NCBI GenBank assembly: GCA_947496145.1
Contig: CANMBS010000033.1
Coordinates: forward strand, 1 to 59,573
DNA: 59,573 nucleotides
DNA from: an uncultured Pseudovibrio sp.
Lineage (GTDB): Bacteria; Pseudomonadota; Alphaproteobacteria; Rhizobiales; Stappiaceae
Direction: 5' to 3'
The notes below the pieces were generated by a model. It made no database searches. It saw only the letters and a list, made by a program, of their open reading frames with translations, and was not told the DNA's origin. A program made the position numbers and the translations under genes. This document shows positions 1-8,845 of the stretch, in pieces; position 1 is the stretch's first letter, and each line of letters starts with the position of its first letter.

Positions 1-387
1 GATGGTATCGAACAGCCTCAACCCGATAAAAAAGCTGCTTAAGAAAAAGCTTATACACCAGACTTGGCAATAGCTCGTATTTTGCTCCGGGCTTGCTGTG
101 ACGGGCCTGCCGGGATTTTTAATGTTGCAGGCGATGGCACTCTTTCGCTGGTCCAGCTTGGGAAACTGCTGGGTAAACCTGTCCTGAAGCTGCCTGCATG
201 GGTTTTGAAGCTGGCCTTAGGCATAGCAAGGCCTGTGCGACTATCGCGTTATGGACCTGAACAGGTGCGCTTTTTGCAATATCGGCCAGTGCTTGCCAAT
301 AACCGTTTAAAAGAGGTGTTTGGGTATACCCCTGAAAAGACCAGTGCGGAGGTTTTTAAATACTGGCAGCGATCAGTGGGGCTGTGA
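1..387 (+). pseudogene. C-terminal part of an NAD-dependent epimerase (extended SDR), probably frameshifted
   Basis: Residues read from a TTG at 64 (IFNVAGDGTLSLVQLGKLLG, then VLKLPAWVLKLALGIARP) match the C-terminal third of extended SDR epimerases that follow the conserved IHxxDLA region. The same frame has a TAA at 40-42. The next frame, open from an ATG at 2, reads NPIKKLLKKKLIHQ up to about 58, which resembles the preceding part of this family. The join at IHQ/DLA therefore suggests a frameshift and loss of a few residues near 50-60. The gene runs off the left edge, so its full state cannot be judged. Its TGA overlaps the ATG of the next gene by one base. An intact short protein from the TTG is less likely, because it would lack the nucleotide-binding domain. 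Confidence 0.5.
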
Positions 388-1157
388 TGAAAACAGCAAT
401 AATCACAGGTGGTGCCGGGGGATTAGGTCAGGCTCTTGCAGAGCGGTTGCAGCGTGAGGAATGGCATACGGTTTTACTGGATTTGCCCGGCCCGGCACTG
501 GATGCTCTTCAATCAGATGAAAAGCAGAGCGTTTATGCCTGTGATCTGACCTATGGCGGAGCTGTTGAGGAGGTTGCCAGTAAAATTTTAGCTGAGCGTG
601 GGAGTATTGATCTGGTGGTCTACAATGCAGGTGTGACGCATATTGGCCTGTTTGCAGATATGGACCTGAGTGCTCATCGTAAGATACTGGAGGTGAATTA
701 TTTTGGTGCGGTGCATACAGCACATGCATTCCTGAAAGCTGTGCGTGCTTCAAAGGGGTGTCATCTGGCGATATCTTCTGTAGCTGGTTTCTCGCCGCTT
801 GTTAAACGTACGGCCTACGCAGCCAGTAAACATGCGCTGGAGGGGTTTTTCGGGTCCTTGCGCTCAGAGGAAAAGATCTATGGCGTGCATACGCTGATAG
901 CAGCTCCCTCGTTTGTTGCAACAAATGCGGGGCGAGCGGGTGAGCAAGAAAATGGTGTTGTGCGTCCCGGTTCATCAACGGATGGTATGGATTACATGAG
1001 CGCTGAGCGAGCTGCGGATATCATCTATAAAGCGTATGAGCGAAAAACGAAGATGAAGCCGGTGGGGCGTGTTGCAACTCTGGCATGGTGGCTTAACCGG
1101 ATTTCTCCGCGAGCATATCAGGCGCTTATGGAACGCAACATTAAAGAGCCTGTTTAG
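387..1157 (+). CDS. SDR family NAD(P)-dependent oxidoreductase
   Basis: Classical short-chain dehydrogenase of 256 residues. The N-terminal Rossmann glycine motif reads TGGAGGLG, the NAG motif is at YNAGVTH, and the catalytic Ser/Tyr/Lys set is in SSVAG and YAASK. The size and the C-terminal tail fit the classical SDR family; the substrate cannot be read. The start is the ATG at 387, which overlaps the TGA of the preceding epimerase fragment. A GTG at 384 would add one residue. The coupling suggests one transcript with the epimerase, perhaps in lipid or sugar modification, but that is inference. Confidence 0.85.
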   Translation: MKTAIITGGAGGLGQALAERLQREEWHTVLLDLPGPALDALQSDEKQSVYACDLTYGGAVEEVASKILAERGSIDLVVYNAGVTHIGLFADMDLSAHRKILEVNYFGAVHTAHAFLKAVRASKGCHLAISSVAGFSPLVKRTAYAASKHALEGFFGSLRSEEKIYGVHTLIAAPSFVATNAGRAGEQENGVVRPGSSTDGMDYMSAERAADIIYKAYERKTKMKPVGRVATLAWWLNRISPRAYQALMERNIKEPV

Positions 1158-1161
1158 GTTT

Positions 1162-1248
1162 GCGCATATCTCTGGCTGGTTACAGTCTCCAACAAAAGGG
1201 ATATGCGCTTAGTGAGTGTCAGACCTTCTTTGCGTAGGTCTGACACTC
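1162..1248. terminator. Pair of hairpins between convergent genes
   Basis: Two perfect inverted repeats lie back to back. The first has arms GCGCATATC at 1162-1170 and GATATGCGC at 1200-1208. The second has 13-bp arms at 1214-1226 and 1236-1248 with a 9-base loop, and overlaps the last codons and stop of the leftward glutamine synthetase-like gene. Their place between convergent genes suggests termination in both directions. Neither has a long T run, so this is not a textbook intrinsic terminator. Confidence 0.45.
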
Positions 1249-2616
1249 AAACCCAGTGATCGTGGTTGCAAATATCTCGTATTCTGCCCGGCGGCTTATG
1301 CCATACATACTATGAAAATCCGGAGTACCCATCTGCTTTGCAACTGCGCTTGCCTGCCATGTGTTTATGGCAGTTTCCCAGTTTCCTGTCAGGTGGCTGT
1401 AGCTTGTAAGGTCCGTTTCCAGCGAGATAGGCTCGCCCGGATCACTTTGCCGTTCTAGTCCCTGATGTATGCCTTCCAAGATTGCGGCAACCACCAGATA
1501 CGGATTGGCGTCGGCTCCTGCAACACGATGCTCCAGTCTTGCGCCTTTGCCACGGGTGGCTGGTACGCGAATGGCGGCGGCCCGGTGGTCGTAGCCCCAG
1601 CAGCAGGTGATTGGGGCGTATGATCCCGGTTGCAGGCGGCGGTAAGAGTTAGCATGTGGAGCAAACAGGATTTGCATGTCCAGCATGGTGTCCAGCAAGC
1701 CCGCAATTGCATTTTTGAGCGATTGGTTTGCTTCCTCTTCACTCCCGCTGAAGATGTTGGTGCCGCTCGCATCCAACAGGCTGGTGTGAACATGAAAGCC
1801 GCTGCCTGTTTCTTCTGCATATGGTTTGGCCATGAAGGTAACATCCATGCCGTGCTTGCGGCCAATCTGGCGCACAACGCGCTTAAACAGCAGGCAGTGG
1901 TCTGCGGCCTCTGCAGCGCTGGGCACGTGAAGCAGGTTGATCTCAAACTGCCCGTGCCCAAATTCGGAGATGGTGGTATCTGCCGGAATATCCTGAATTT
2001 TGCAGGCCTGATTGATTTCCACGAGAATGAGTTCAAACTGGGCCATCACATCAAGGTCATAGATCTGGGAGGCTTCCAGCCGCTGATTTGTACCGGGAAT
2101 GCAGGGTGGAAGTGGCAGACCTGTCGGGCCGGGTTCACTGTCGATGAAGTAAAATTCCAGCTCAGTAGCGACGACGGGGGTTAAGCCTTTTTGCCGAAAC
2201 TTGTTCTCGACTGTTTCAAGAACATATCGCGGGTCCAGCGGTGTTGGGTTTTCGCCCTCTATATCAAAGAGTGTTACCAGAACCTGAGCTGTTGGAACTC
2301 TGGCCCATGGCACGAGCTTCAGCGTGCCGGGAACGGGGAGGCAGATGCCGTCCGGGTCACCGCGCTCGATGGCAAGGCCGGTTGCTGGCACATCCACGCC
2401 CCATACATCCAATGCAACGGTGGAGAGGGGGAGGCGTACGCCACCTTCGGCAAGTTTTTCCATCATATCTGCCGGAAGCCATTTCCCTCGTAACGGCCCG
2501 CAAAAGCCTGCGTACAGAACCTCTATTTTTTCAAGGTTCGGATGTTGTTTTAAAAAACTGTCAGCTTCTTGTCGGAACTGGGCCAACTGAGGCTCTACGG
2601 CTGTCAGGGTATGCAT
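1219..2616 (-). CDS. Glutamine synthetase family protein, gamma-glutamylputrescine synthetase-like
   Basis: About 465 residues. It has the glutamine synthetase catalytic core: the ELEFYF segment near residue 155, the ATP-binding KPYAEETGSGFHVHTS motif near 265-280, and the NSYRRLQPG...RAAAIRVP segment. Length and motifs fit the PuuA/GlnA-III branch, whose members ligate glutamate to putrescine or other amines. It is the last gene of an operon behind a Pot-type transporter and an agmatinase-like enzyme, so gamma-glutamylation of putrescine is the natural role, by inference. The ATG at 2616 is preferred over a GTG at 2622 because AAAGAG lies five bases before it. A perfect 13-bp inverted repeat spans its stop codon. 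Confidence 0.85.
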   Translation of the reverse strand: MHTLTAVEPQLAQFRQEADSFLKQHPNLEKIEVLYAGFCGPLRGKWLPADMMEKLAEGGVRLPLSTVALDVWGVDVPATGLAIERGDPDGICLPVPGTLKLVPWARVPTAQVLVTLFDIEGENPTPLDPRYVLETVENKFRQKGLTPVVATELEFYFIDSEPGPTGLPLPPCIPGTNQRLEASQIYDLDVMAQFELILVEINQACKIQDIPADTTISEFGHGQFEINLLHVPSAAEAADHCLLFKRVVRQIGRKHGMDVTFMAKPYAEETGSGFHVHTSLLDASGTNIFSGSEEEANQSLKNAIAGLLDTMLDMQILFAPHANSYRRLQPGSYAPITCCWGYDHRAAAIRVPATRGKGARLEHRVAGADANPYLVVAAILEGIHQGLERQSDPGEPISLETDLTSYSHLTGNWETAINTWQASAVAKQMGTPDFHSMYGISRRAEYEIFATTITGFECQTYAKKV

Positions 2617-2630
2617 GTGCACTCTTTAAA

Positions 2631-3632
2631 CTATGATTTGTGACTGGACTTTGGGGCTGGATTAAACTGACTGGCATAAACACATAGTAAATCCAGTGCG
2701 AGTGTTGCGCCCGCCAGAGCCGTAATTTCGGCATGGTCATAGGCAGGGGCAACCTCTACAAGGTCCATTCCTTTCAGGTTGATCCCGGCAAGACCGCGCA
2801 GAATTTCCCGCGTTTCGCCTGTATTGAGGCCGCCGACCACAGGTGTGCCGGTTCCGGGGGCATAGGCAGGATCAAGGCAGTCAATGTCAAAGCTGATGTA
2901 GCACGGGTTTTGGCCGACGACTTCCAAAATGCGCTTAATTGTTGCCTGCGGGCCGTTGTTGCGGACCCAGTCGGCTGTCACTGTGGTTAAGCCACGGGTG
3001 TTTGCGTTGTTGGTCCTGATGCCCACCTGAACGGAGGTTTGCGGATTGATGATCCCGTCTTTTACGGCCCGGCAGAACATGGTTCCATGGTCAATGCGGT
3101 TTGTGGTGTCTTCCCATGTGTCGCTGTGAGCATCAAACTGGATGAGTGAGAGAGGTCCATGCTTTTTGGCGTGCGCCTTGAGCATAGGGTAAGCGCAAAA
3201 ATGGTCACCGCCCAGCATCAGGGTTGCTACGTCTTGTGAAAGCACGGCTGTAGCCTGACGTTCAAGCTCGTCAGGGACGTTCATGGGGTGTCCGGGATCA
3301 AAAATGAAGTCGCCAAAATCGACAACGGCGAGGCTGTCGAAGGGGTCGAATGCCCAGCCCCAAGCATAATCCCAGGACAGGATGGCAGAGGCTTGCCGTA
3401 TGGCACGAGGGCCAAAGCGGCATCCGGGCCTGTTGCTGACAGAGGTATCAAAGGGAATGCCACAGACTGCAACATCGGCACCTGCAAGGTTCTTTGAAAA
3501 CTTGCGACGCATGAAACTGAGTGCGCCAGCATAGGTCGGTTCTGCGATGGTGCCATATGGTGTGGTGCGGGTGAACGCCAGATCGCTATGCGCGTATTCC
3601 TCCAATGAGGATGGATTTTTTACATCTGACAC
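2631..3632 (-). CDS. speB: Agmatinase-like ureohydrolase
   Basis: 333 residues of the arginase/agmatinase family. The manganese-ligand motifs are present: GGDH near residue 140, DAHSD near 165 and SFDIDCLDPAYAPGTGTP near 248. Family members hydrolyse a guanidino group to an amine plus urea. Agmatine to putrescine is the likely reaction given the neighbours, but guanidinobutyrate or guanidinopropionate hydrolysis cannot be excluded from motifs. The start is GTG at 3632 with GAGGA eight bases upstream. It begins 14 bases after the potI-like gene and ends 14 bases before the glutamine synthetase-like gene, so it is co-transcribed with both. Confidence 0.82.
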   Translation of the reverse strand: MSDVKNPSSLEEYAHSDLAFTRTTPYGTIAEPTYAGALSFMRRKFSKNLAGADVAVCGIPFDTSVSNRPGCRFGPRAIRQASAILSWDYAWGWAFDPFDSLAVVDFGDFIFDPGHPMNVPDELERQATAVLSQDVATLMLGGDHFCAYPMLKAHAKKHGPLSLIQFDAHSDTWEDTTNRIDHGTMFCRAVKDGIINPQTSVQVGIRTNNANTRGLTTVTADWVRNNGPQATIKRILEVVGQNPCYISFDIDCLDPAYAPGTGTPVVGGLNTGETREILRGLAGINLKGMDLVEVAPAYDHAEITALAGATLALDLLCVYASQFNPAPKSSHKS

Positions 3633-3646
3633 GGTGTCGTCCTCGA

Positions 3647-4465
3647 TTAGCTTGCGTTTGTTGCCAGCCTTTCTTCCTTCATGCGCTTTAGCTGTGCCTG
3701 TTTTGTGACCAGTGAAGCGGTAACAACCCCAATGGCAACGACGGCAATGAGAATGGAAGAAAGGGCGTTGATTTCGGGAGATACGCCAATACGTACCTGA
3801 GAGTAGATTTTCATGGGTAAGGTGGTTGCGCCGGGGCCGGAGGCGAATGAGGCAATGACCAGATCATCCAGTGAAAGGGTGAAGGCCAGTAACCAGGCAG
3901 CCAGAATTGCCGGAAAAATAATGGGCAGAGTGACCTGCATAAAAGCAGAAAAGCGGGTGCAGCCTAGATCGAGCGCAGCTTCTTCAAGGTCTTTTTCGAA
4001 TGTCGCCAGTCGTGCAGAGACGACGACGGCAGCGTAGCACATGGAAAATGTGATGTGTGCCAGCGTGACAGTCCAGAACCCGCGTGTGAAATCAAGTGAG
4101 ACGAAGAGCAGGAGCAATGACAGGCCCGTGATAACTTCTGGCATAACCATTGGCGCATAGATCATGCCAGTGAACAAAGTTTTGCCAGTAAAGGGGCCTG
4201 CACGGTTAAGGACCAGCGCCGCCATAGTGCCGAAAACCGTGGCGATGGAGGCAGAGAGAAAACCTACGCGCAAGGTGACCCAGGCGGCATTCATGAAGCT
4301 CTCGTTGAAAAAGACTGACTGATACCACCGGGTTGAGAAGCCAGCCCACACGGTGACAAGCCGGGATTCGTTGAATGAGTAGATCATCAGCAAAATGATC
4401 GGCAGGTAGAGGAATGCAAAGCCTAAGGTGAGCGTTGTTGTGTTGAACCAGTTGAAGCGCGTCAT
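3647..4465 (-). CDS. potI: Polyamine ABC transporter permease, PotI-like
   Basis: 272 residues with about six hydrophobic segments and the inner-membrane permease (EAA) loop, seen as EEAALDLGCTRFSAFMQVTLP, that docks on the ATPase. The short N-terminal helix and overall pattern match PotI/PotC permeases for putrescine or spermidine. The ATG at 4465 overlaps the TGA of the potH-like gene as ATGA, so the two are translationally coupled; longer starts would run into potH. It pairs with the PotH-like protein as the membrane heterodimer. Confidence 0.88.
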   Translation of the reverse strand: MTRFNWFNTTTLTLGFAFLYLPIILLMIYSFNESRLVTVWAGFSTRWYQSVFFNESFMNAAWVTLRVGFLSASIATVFGTMAALVLNRAGPFTGKTLFTGMIYAPMVMPEVITGLSLLLLFVSLDFTRGFWTVTLAHITFSMCYAAVVVSARLATFEKDLEEAALDLGCTRFSAFMQVTLPIIFPAILAAWLLAFTLSLDDLVIASFASGPGATTLPMKIYSQVRIGVSPEINALSSILIAVVAIGVVTASLVTKQAQLKRMKEERLATNAS

Positions 4466-5418
4466 CGGCTGACCTCCATCTGCTTTTCCTGCTGTTTCTG
4501 GAAGAGGACAATGGGCAGGATCAGTAAGAACAACAGCAGGATCGCGACGGCTGAAGCGACGGGCCAGTCGCGGTTGGAGAAGAACTCCACCCAAAGGGTC
4601 TTGCCGATCATAATGGTACTGGAGCCGCCAAGAATATCGGGAATAACGAATTCGCCTAGCGCCGGAATGAAGACGAGGAAGCAGCCTGCCCAGATACCGG
4701 GCAGGGACAAGGGGAGTGTAATGACCCAGAAGGATTTGAGAGGCGAGCAGCCCAGATCAGTCGCCGCTTCCAACAGGGAGGTGTCCAGTTTTTCCAGAAC
4801 TGCATAGAGGGGAAGCACCATGAAGGGCAGGTAGGAATAGACGATGCCAATATAGATGGCGGTGTCAGTGTTCAGGATCGTCAGTGGCTCATCAATGATG
4901 CCTGTCCAAAGCAGGAAATAATTGAGGAAACCCTCTTTCTTCAGGATGCCGATCCATGCGTAGACGCGGATAAGGAAGCTGGTCCAGAACGGTAAGATCA
5001 CCAGCATGAGCAAGGTTGCTCGCCATTCCTGCGGTGCTTTTGCCATTGAGTAGGCAATGGGATAGCCAATGCACAAGGTGAGCAGGGTTGAGATGCTCGC
5101 GATCTTGAGGCTGCTGAGATAGGAATTCAGGTAAAGCGTGTCTTCGGTGAGCCAGACGTAATTTTCCAGATCGAACGCCTGAAGCATTGCCAGAAAACCT
5201 TGCCAGCCCTCTGAGAGGTCGAAGGTCGGGAAGTAAGGCGGGCGAGCGATCACCACGTCAGACAACGAAATCTTGAATACGATTACAAAGGGTGCAAGGA
5301 AGAAGATCAGCAGCCAGATATAAGGTATGGCAATGAGTAAGGTTCGCCCCCAGTCAGCTTTTGTGCCTGAAGCCTTTGAAGTTTCATCTGTGGGAGAGGT
5401 GATATCTGCGACAGTCAT
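4462..5418 (-). CDS. potH: Polyamine ABC transporter permease, PotH-like
   Basis: 318 residues. A charged cytoplasmic N-terminus is followed by a first membrane helix (IPYIWLLIFFLAPFVIVF) and five further hydrophobic stretches. The EAA loop reads LLEAATDLGCSPLKSFWVITLP. It fits the PotB/PotH permease family, which carries a long periplasmic loop after helix 1. The ATG is well placed behind GAGGTGA. It starts eight bases after the ATPase stop and its own stop overlaps the potI-like start. Confidence 0.88.
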   Translation of the reverse strand: MTVADITSPTDETSKASGTKADWGRTLLIAIPYIWLLIFFLAPFVIVFKISLSDVVIARPPYFPTFDLSEGWQGFLAMLQAFDLENYVWLTEDTLYLNSYLSSLKIASISTLLTLCIGYPIAYSMAKAPQEWRATLLMLVILPFWTSFLIRVYAWIGILKKEGFLNYFLLWTGIIDEPLTILNTDTAIYIGIVYSYLPFMVLPLYAVLEKLDTSLLEAATDLGCSPLKSFWVITLPLSLPGIWAGCFLVFIPALGEFVIPDILGGSSTIMIGKTLWVEFFSNRDWPVASAVAILLLFLLILPIVLFQKQQEKQMEVSR

Positions 5419-5426
5419 GTATCACC

Positions 5427-6575
5427 TCAGTTTTCCAGAAAGACGCCAGCGCCTTTCTCCCAGTGGATGTAGACGGTGTCTTCCCATGTGATGGGCCGGT
5501 CCGCCAGGTGCTCGCGATTGGAGACCTGTGCTTTCAGAATAGAACCGTTGGACGCTTTGACGTGATAGGTAGAGATGTTGCCGGTGTAGCCGATGTCCCA
5601 GACTTCGCCTTTGATGCAATTGTCGGCATTTTCCGGCTTTTCCTTTGAGATGCGCAGTTTTTCAGGGCGAACTGCAAGCCAGCATGTGGTGCCATGGTTC
5701 GGGCGCTGTTTGGTTGAAACTTTAAGCGGTGTTTCACCTTCTGCCCAGTTGAGGCTGGCGGTTTCTCCGGTCGTGACGTCAATTTTACCTTCAATAATGT
5801 TTACATCGCCGATGAAGTCAGCTGAGTAGCGGGAGTTTGGGTACTCATAGATTTCTGCGGGTGTTGCGACCTGAACAATCTTGCCGTGGTCCATCACCGC
5901 GATGCGGCTGGCGACGGTCATAGCTTCTTCCTGATCGTGGGTGACAATCACGAAGGTGAGGCCAAGCTGCTCCTGAATGTTCATTAGCTCGAACTGGGTT
6001 TGCTCGCGTAGTTTCTTGTCCAGTGCGCCGAGGGGTTCATCCAACAACAAGAGTTTGGGTTTCTTGGCAAGGGAGCGGGCAAGGGCGACGCGCTGTTTTT
6101 GTCCTCCGGATAACTGGTGCGGTTTACGTTTGGCGAATGGTTCGAGCTGAACCAGCGAGAGCATTTCTTCCACGCGCTGTTTGATCTCTGCCTTTGATGT
6201 TTTTTCCTGTTTGAGACCAAAGGCGATGTTTTGCTCTACGCTCATATGCGGGAAGAGGGCGTAGGACTGGAACATCATGTTTACGGGGCGTTTGTGTGGT
6301 GGGGCCTTTTGTAAGTTGGTATTTGCCAGTGCGATATTGCCTGTTGTGGGATATTCAAAGCCTGCGAGCATGCGCATCATGGTGGTTTTACCGCAGCCAG
6401 ATGGTCCCAGAAGAGCAAAGAACTCGCGCTCATAGATGTTGAGTGTCAGGTTTTCAATGGCAGTGAAATCGCCAAATTTCTTTGTGACATTTTCAAAGCG
6501 CACCAGTGGTTTTTGTGCTGGATTGTCCCATGGGGCAAATTTGCAGACTGGCTGAGTAAGTACAGAAGTTTCCAT
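5427..6575 (-). CDS. potG: Polyamine ABC transporter ATP-binding protein, PotG-like
   Basis: 382-residue ABC ATPase. Walker A is GPSGCGKT, the Q loop lies around [12 protein letters not shown], the signature is LSGGQKQR, and Walker B is [12 protein letters not shown] with the H-loop in [11 protein letters not shown]-terminal TOBE-like region (about residues 270-380) is present, as usual for the PotA/PotG/MalK branch. It powers import through the PotH/PotI pair encoded immediately downstream. The gene is separated from potF by 87 bases that contain a hairpin. Confidence 0.9.
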   Translation of the reverse strand: METSVLTQPVCKFAPWDNPAQKPLVRFENVTKKFGDFTAIENLTLNIYEREFFALLGPSGCGKTTMMRMLAGFEYPTTGNIALANTNLQKAPPHKRPVNMMFQSYALFPHMSVEQNIAFGLKQEKTSKAEIKQRVEEMLSLVQLEPFAKRKPHQLSGGQKQRVALARSLAKKPKLLLLDEPLGALDKKLREQTQFELMNIQEQLGLTFVIVTHDQEEAMTVASRIAVMDHGKIVQVATPAEIYEYPNSRYSADFIGDVNIIEGKIDVTTGETASLNWAEGETPLKVSTKQRPNHGTTCWLAVRPEKLRISKEKPENADNCIKGEVWDIGYTGNISTYHVKASNGSILKAQVSNREHLADRPITWEDTVYIHWEKGAGVFLEN

Positions 6576-6608
6576 AGCGGTCCTGCCCCCACGTGTGTTT
6601 TGTGCTTA

Positions 6609-6643
6609 AGGTTCTGCGGGTGTTTAAACTACTCACAGAACCT
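6609..6643 (-). promoter_or_regulatory. Intergenic stem-loop between potF and potG
   Basis: Arms AGGTTCTG (6609-6616) and CAGAACCT (6636-6643) are perfectly complementary and enclose a 19-base loop. In ABC importer operons such loops often protect or partly terminate the binding-protein transcript so that it outnumbers the membrane parts. That role is inferred here from position only. Confidence 0.4.
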
Positions 6644-6662
6644 ATAGATGCTTCCGGCAAAC

Positions 6663-7769
6663 CTATTGGCCGGATTTCACGGCTGTCCAGGCGCGGGTTG
6701 CAATACGCTGAATTTTGGGTGGGTAAGGCGTTATTACATATAGCTTTTCTATAGTCGCCTCATCCGGGTAGACGGCTTTATCTTCCAGCACGTCCTTGTC
6801 CAGATGTTTCTGAGAGGCTTTGTTGCCATTGGCGTAGACCACGTAGTTGGAGGCTTTTGCAATTACTTCAGGGCGCATGATGTAGTTTAGGAAAATGTGC
6901 GCTTCTTTTGCGTTTTCAGCATCTGTTGGAATTGCCATCTGGTCGAACCACATCAAAGCCCCTTCCTTAGGGATCACGTAGTTGACCTTCACAGAATTGC
7001 CCGCCTCCTCAGCTCTGTCACGGGCCTGAAACACATCTCCTGACCAGCCTATCGCCAGACAAATGTCGCCGTTTGCAAGGGCGTTGATGTATTCAGAGCT
7101 ATGGAACTTTTGCACGTAGGGGCGGATGGTCTTTAAAAGCTCAGCGGCCTTTTCGATATCAGCTTTCTTATGACTGTCCGGGTTCAGGCCAAGGTAGTTC
7201 AGAGCTGCTGGGATCAACTCTGTTGGTGCATCCAGCACATGAATGCCACAGTCCTGAAATTTGGCAAGGATCTGTGGGTTGAAGATGACCTCCCAGCTGT
7301 CCATAGGCTTGTCGCCCAAGCGTTCCCTAGCAGCCTTTACATTGTACCCAATGCCGGTGGTGCCCCATAAATAGTTGATGGAATATGTGTTTCCCGGATC
7401 ATAGATGGAGGTTCTGTCTGATACGACTGACCACATGTTCTTCAGGTTGGGGAGGGCTTCCTTGTCCAGTTTTTGAAAGACGCCTGCCTTAATCTGGCGG
7501 GCAAGGAAAGTGCCAGTAGGGACAACTATATCGTATCCTGTTTTGCCGGCGAGCAGCTTGGTTTCCAGCACTTCGTTTGAATCGAACACGTCGTAATTGA
7601 CATCGATACTTGTTTCGGCAGTAAAATCTTTAAGAACGCTTTCGTCGATATAGTCTGACCAATTGTAGATGTTGACGATACCTTCTGCCTGCCCAGTGTT
7701 CGCTGCACATGTCATCATAAGAGCTGATGCCAGTGTTCCCTTCAAAACAGACTTAAAGCTCAAAGTCAT
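6663..7769 (-). CDS. potF: Polyamine ABC transporter substrate-binding protein, PotF-like
   Basis: About 368 residues. An N-terminal signal peptide (hydrophobic core GTLASALMMTCAANTGQA) precedes the mature start EGIVNIYNWSDYID, the hallmark of PotF/PotD binding proteins. The IYNWSDYI segment and a DLW/YLWGTTGIGYN segment match the polyamine-binding family. It acts in the periplasm and delivers substrate to PotGHI. The ATG at 7769 follows GGGGGAGC; a start six codons earlier is possible but less natural. This is the first gene of the six-gene operon, divergent from a GntR regulator. Confidence 0.9.
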   Translation of the reverse strand: MTLSFKSVLKGTLASALMMTCAANTGQAEGIVNIYNWSDYIDESVLKDFTAETSIDVNYDVFDSNEVLETKLLAGKTGYDIVVPTGTFLARQIKAGVFQKLDKEALPNLKNMWSVVSDRTSIYDPGNTYSINYLWGTTGIGYNVKAARERLGDKPMDSWEVIFNPQILAKFQDCGIHVLDAPTELIPAALNYLGLNPDSHKKADIEKAAELLKTIRPYVQKFHSSEYINALANGDICLAIGWSGDVFQARDRAEEAGNSVKVNYVIPKEGALMWFDQMAIPTDAENAKEAHIFLNYIMRPEVIAKASNYVVYANGNKASQKHLDKDVLEDKAVYPDEATIEKLYVITPYPPKIQRIATRAWTAVKSGQ

Positions 7770-7866
7770 TTTCGCTCCCCCCCTCAATTGCTGCTCAGCT
7801 GTGATGCTGGCGTGTCTGGATCCGGCACTCTCCGTTCTTGTTATTTTGTATGCCTGAAGGGAAAGA

Positions 7867-7907
7867 TGATCACAGAAATCTCAGCTAGGCAATAGTTTGT
7901 GATCAAA
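7867..7907. promoter_or_regulatory. Putative GntR operators in the potF/gntR divergent promoter region
   Basis: TGATCACA at 7867-7874 and TTTGTGATCAAA at 7896-7907 share the palindromic word TGTGATCA. The same word forms a perfect palindrome before the aminotransferase at 8742-8755. The divergent location beside a GntR regulator gene makes autoregulation and control of the transport operon the likely function. Confidence 0.6.
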
Positions 7908-7947
7908 TTATCTTTGCAGCAGGTGTGCAGGGTTCTATAGTTATGTG

Positions 7948-8625
7948 ATGATTAGGATGACTTCACATAATGCCATGCAATCCAGTGCGAGTGTGCCGGT
8001 TCATGAGCAGGTTTACCGGCAGCTCAGAGAGCGGATTTTGTTTGGCGGCTTTCTTCCAGGCAAGGCGGTGACACTTCGCGGGTTAGCTGATGAACTGGGC
8101 GTGAGTGCTATGCCTGTCCGTGAGGCTGTGAGACGGCTTATTGCAGAAAACGCTTTGGAATTACACGGGAACAGACGTGTCTCCGTGCCTGATGTGACAC
8201 AGGTGGTTGTTGATGAAATCTGGTCGGCGCGGCGTCTTCTTGAAGTTGAACTTGCTGCAGGTGCGCTGGGTCATCTGAGCGATAAAGATATAGTGGTACT
8301 GGAGGAAATAGACCAGCAAATTGATGTGGCTTTGCAAACTGGTGATGTGGAAGGCTACATGCGGGGTAACTATGAGTTTCACTTTTATCTTTATTCGAAA
8401 AGTGGCTCGGAAATTCTTATTAAACTGGTGAAAAATCTTTGGGTTCAGTTTGGTCCATTCTTACGTCTCATCTATGGCAGGTCTGGTACTGCGAATCTGG
8501 AGGACCAGCATAAACAGGCTTTAGAGGCATTGAAAAAGCGCGATCAAAGCGCATTAAAAATTGCTCTTGAGGAAGATATTTCTCAGGGGATGGGGTTTAT
8601 TCGTGAGGCTTTAAGTAAGGGCTAA
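7948..8625 (+). CDS. GntR family transcriptional regulator (FadR/FCD-type)
   Basis: About 225 residues. An N-terminal winged helix (VYRQLRERILFGGFLPGKAVTL, then LADELGVSAMPVREAVRRL, roughly residues 15-75) is followed by an all-helical FCD-like ligand domain with the usual H-x3-H type residues (NYEFHFYLYSKSG). FCD members sense small acids or amines and usually repress catabolic genes. It is divergent from the polyamine operon and upstream of the aminotransferase. ATG at 7948 and ATG at 7957 are both plausible starts, and a GTG lies at 7945. Confidence 0.88.
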   Translation: MIRMTSHNAMQSSASVPVHEQVYRQLRERILFGGFLPGKAVTLRGLADELGVSAMPVREAVRRLIAENALELHGNRRVSVPDVTQVVVDEIWSARRLLEVELAAGALGHLSDKDIVVLEEIDQQIDVALQTGDVEGYMRGNYEFHFYLYSKSGSEILIKLVKNLWVQFGPFLRLIYGRSGTANLEDQHKQALEALKKRDQSALKIALEEDISQGMGFIREALSKG

Positions 8626-8741
8626 ACTTTCTGAATTTTTTCTTTTTTCTCTTTTGAAACTGTTCGTGCGGAGGAGGGGTAACTGGGCTTTCGAAAGAGG
8701 TACCAGTCGAGCTTTGGAAGTAAAGATTGACTCTTCTGCAA

Positions 8742-8755
8742 TTTGTGATCACAAA
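8742..8755. promoter_or_regulatory. Palindromic operator before the aminotransferase gene
   Basis: TTTGTGATCACAAA is a perfect 14-bp palindrome about 90 bases before the aminotransferase start. It shares its core with the two sites between potF and the GntR gene, linking this gene to the same regulator. The remaining bases of the 220-base gap between the GntR gene and the aminotransferase hold no recognisable gene. Confidence 0.65.
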
Positions 8756-8845
8756 ATAGCAGAGAGTTTACCTCATATCACCTGAGGGTGGAATGTGAGG
8801 CAGTCGCCCGGTTTACAGGGCCGATAACTTTTGAGGACTGATCCC

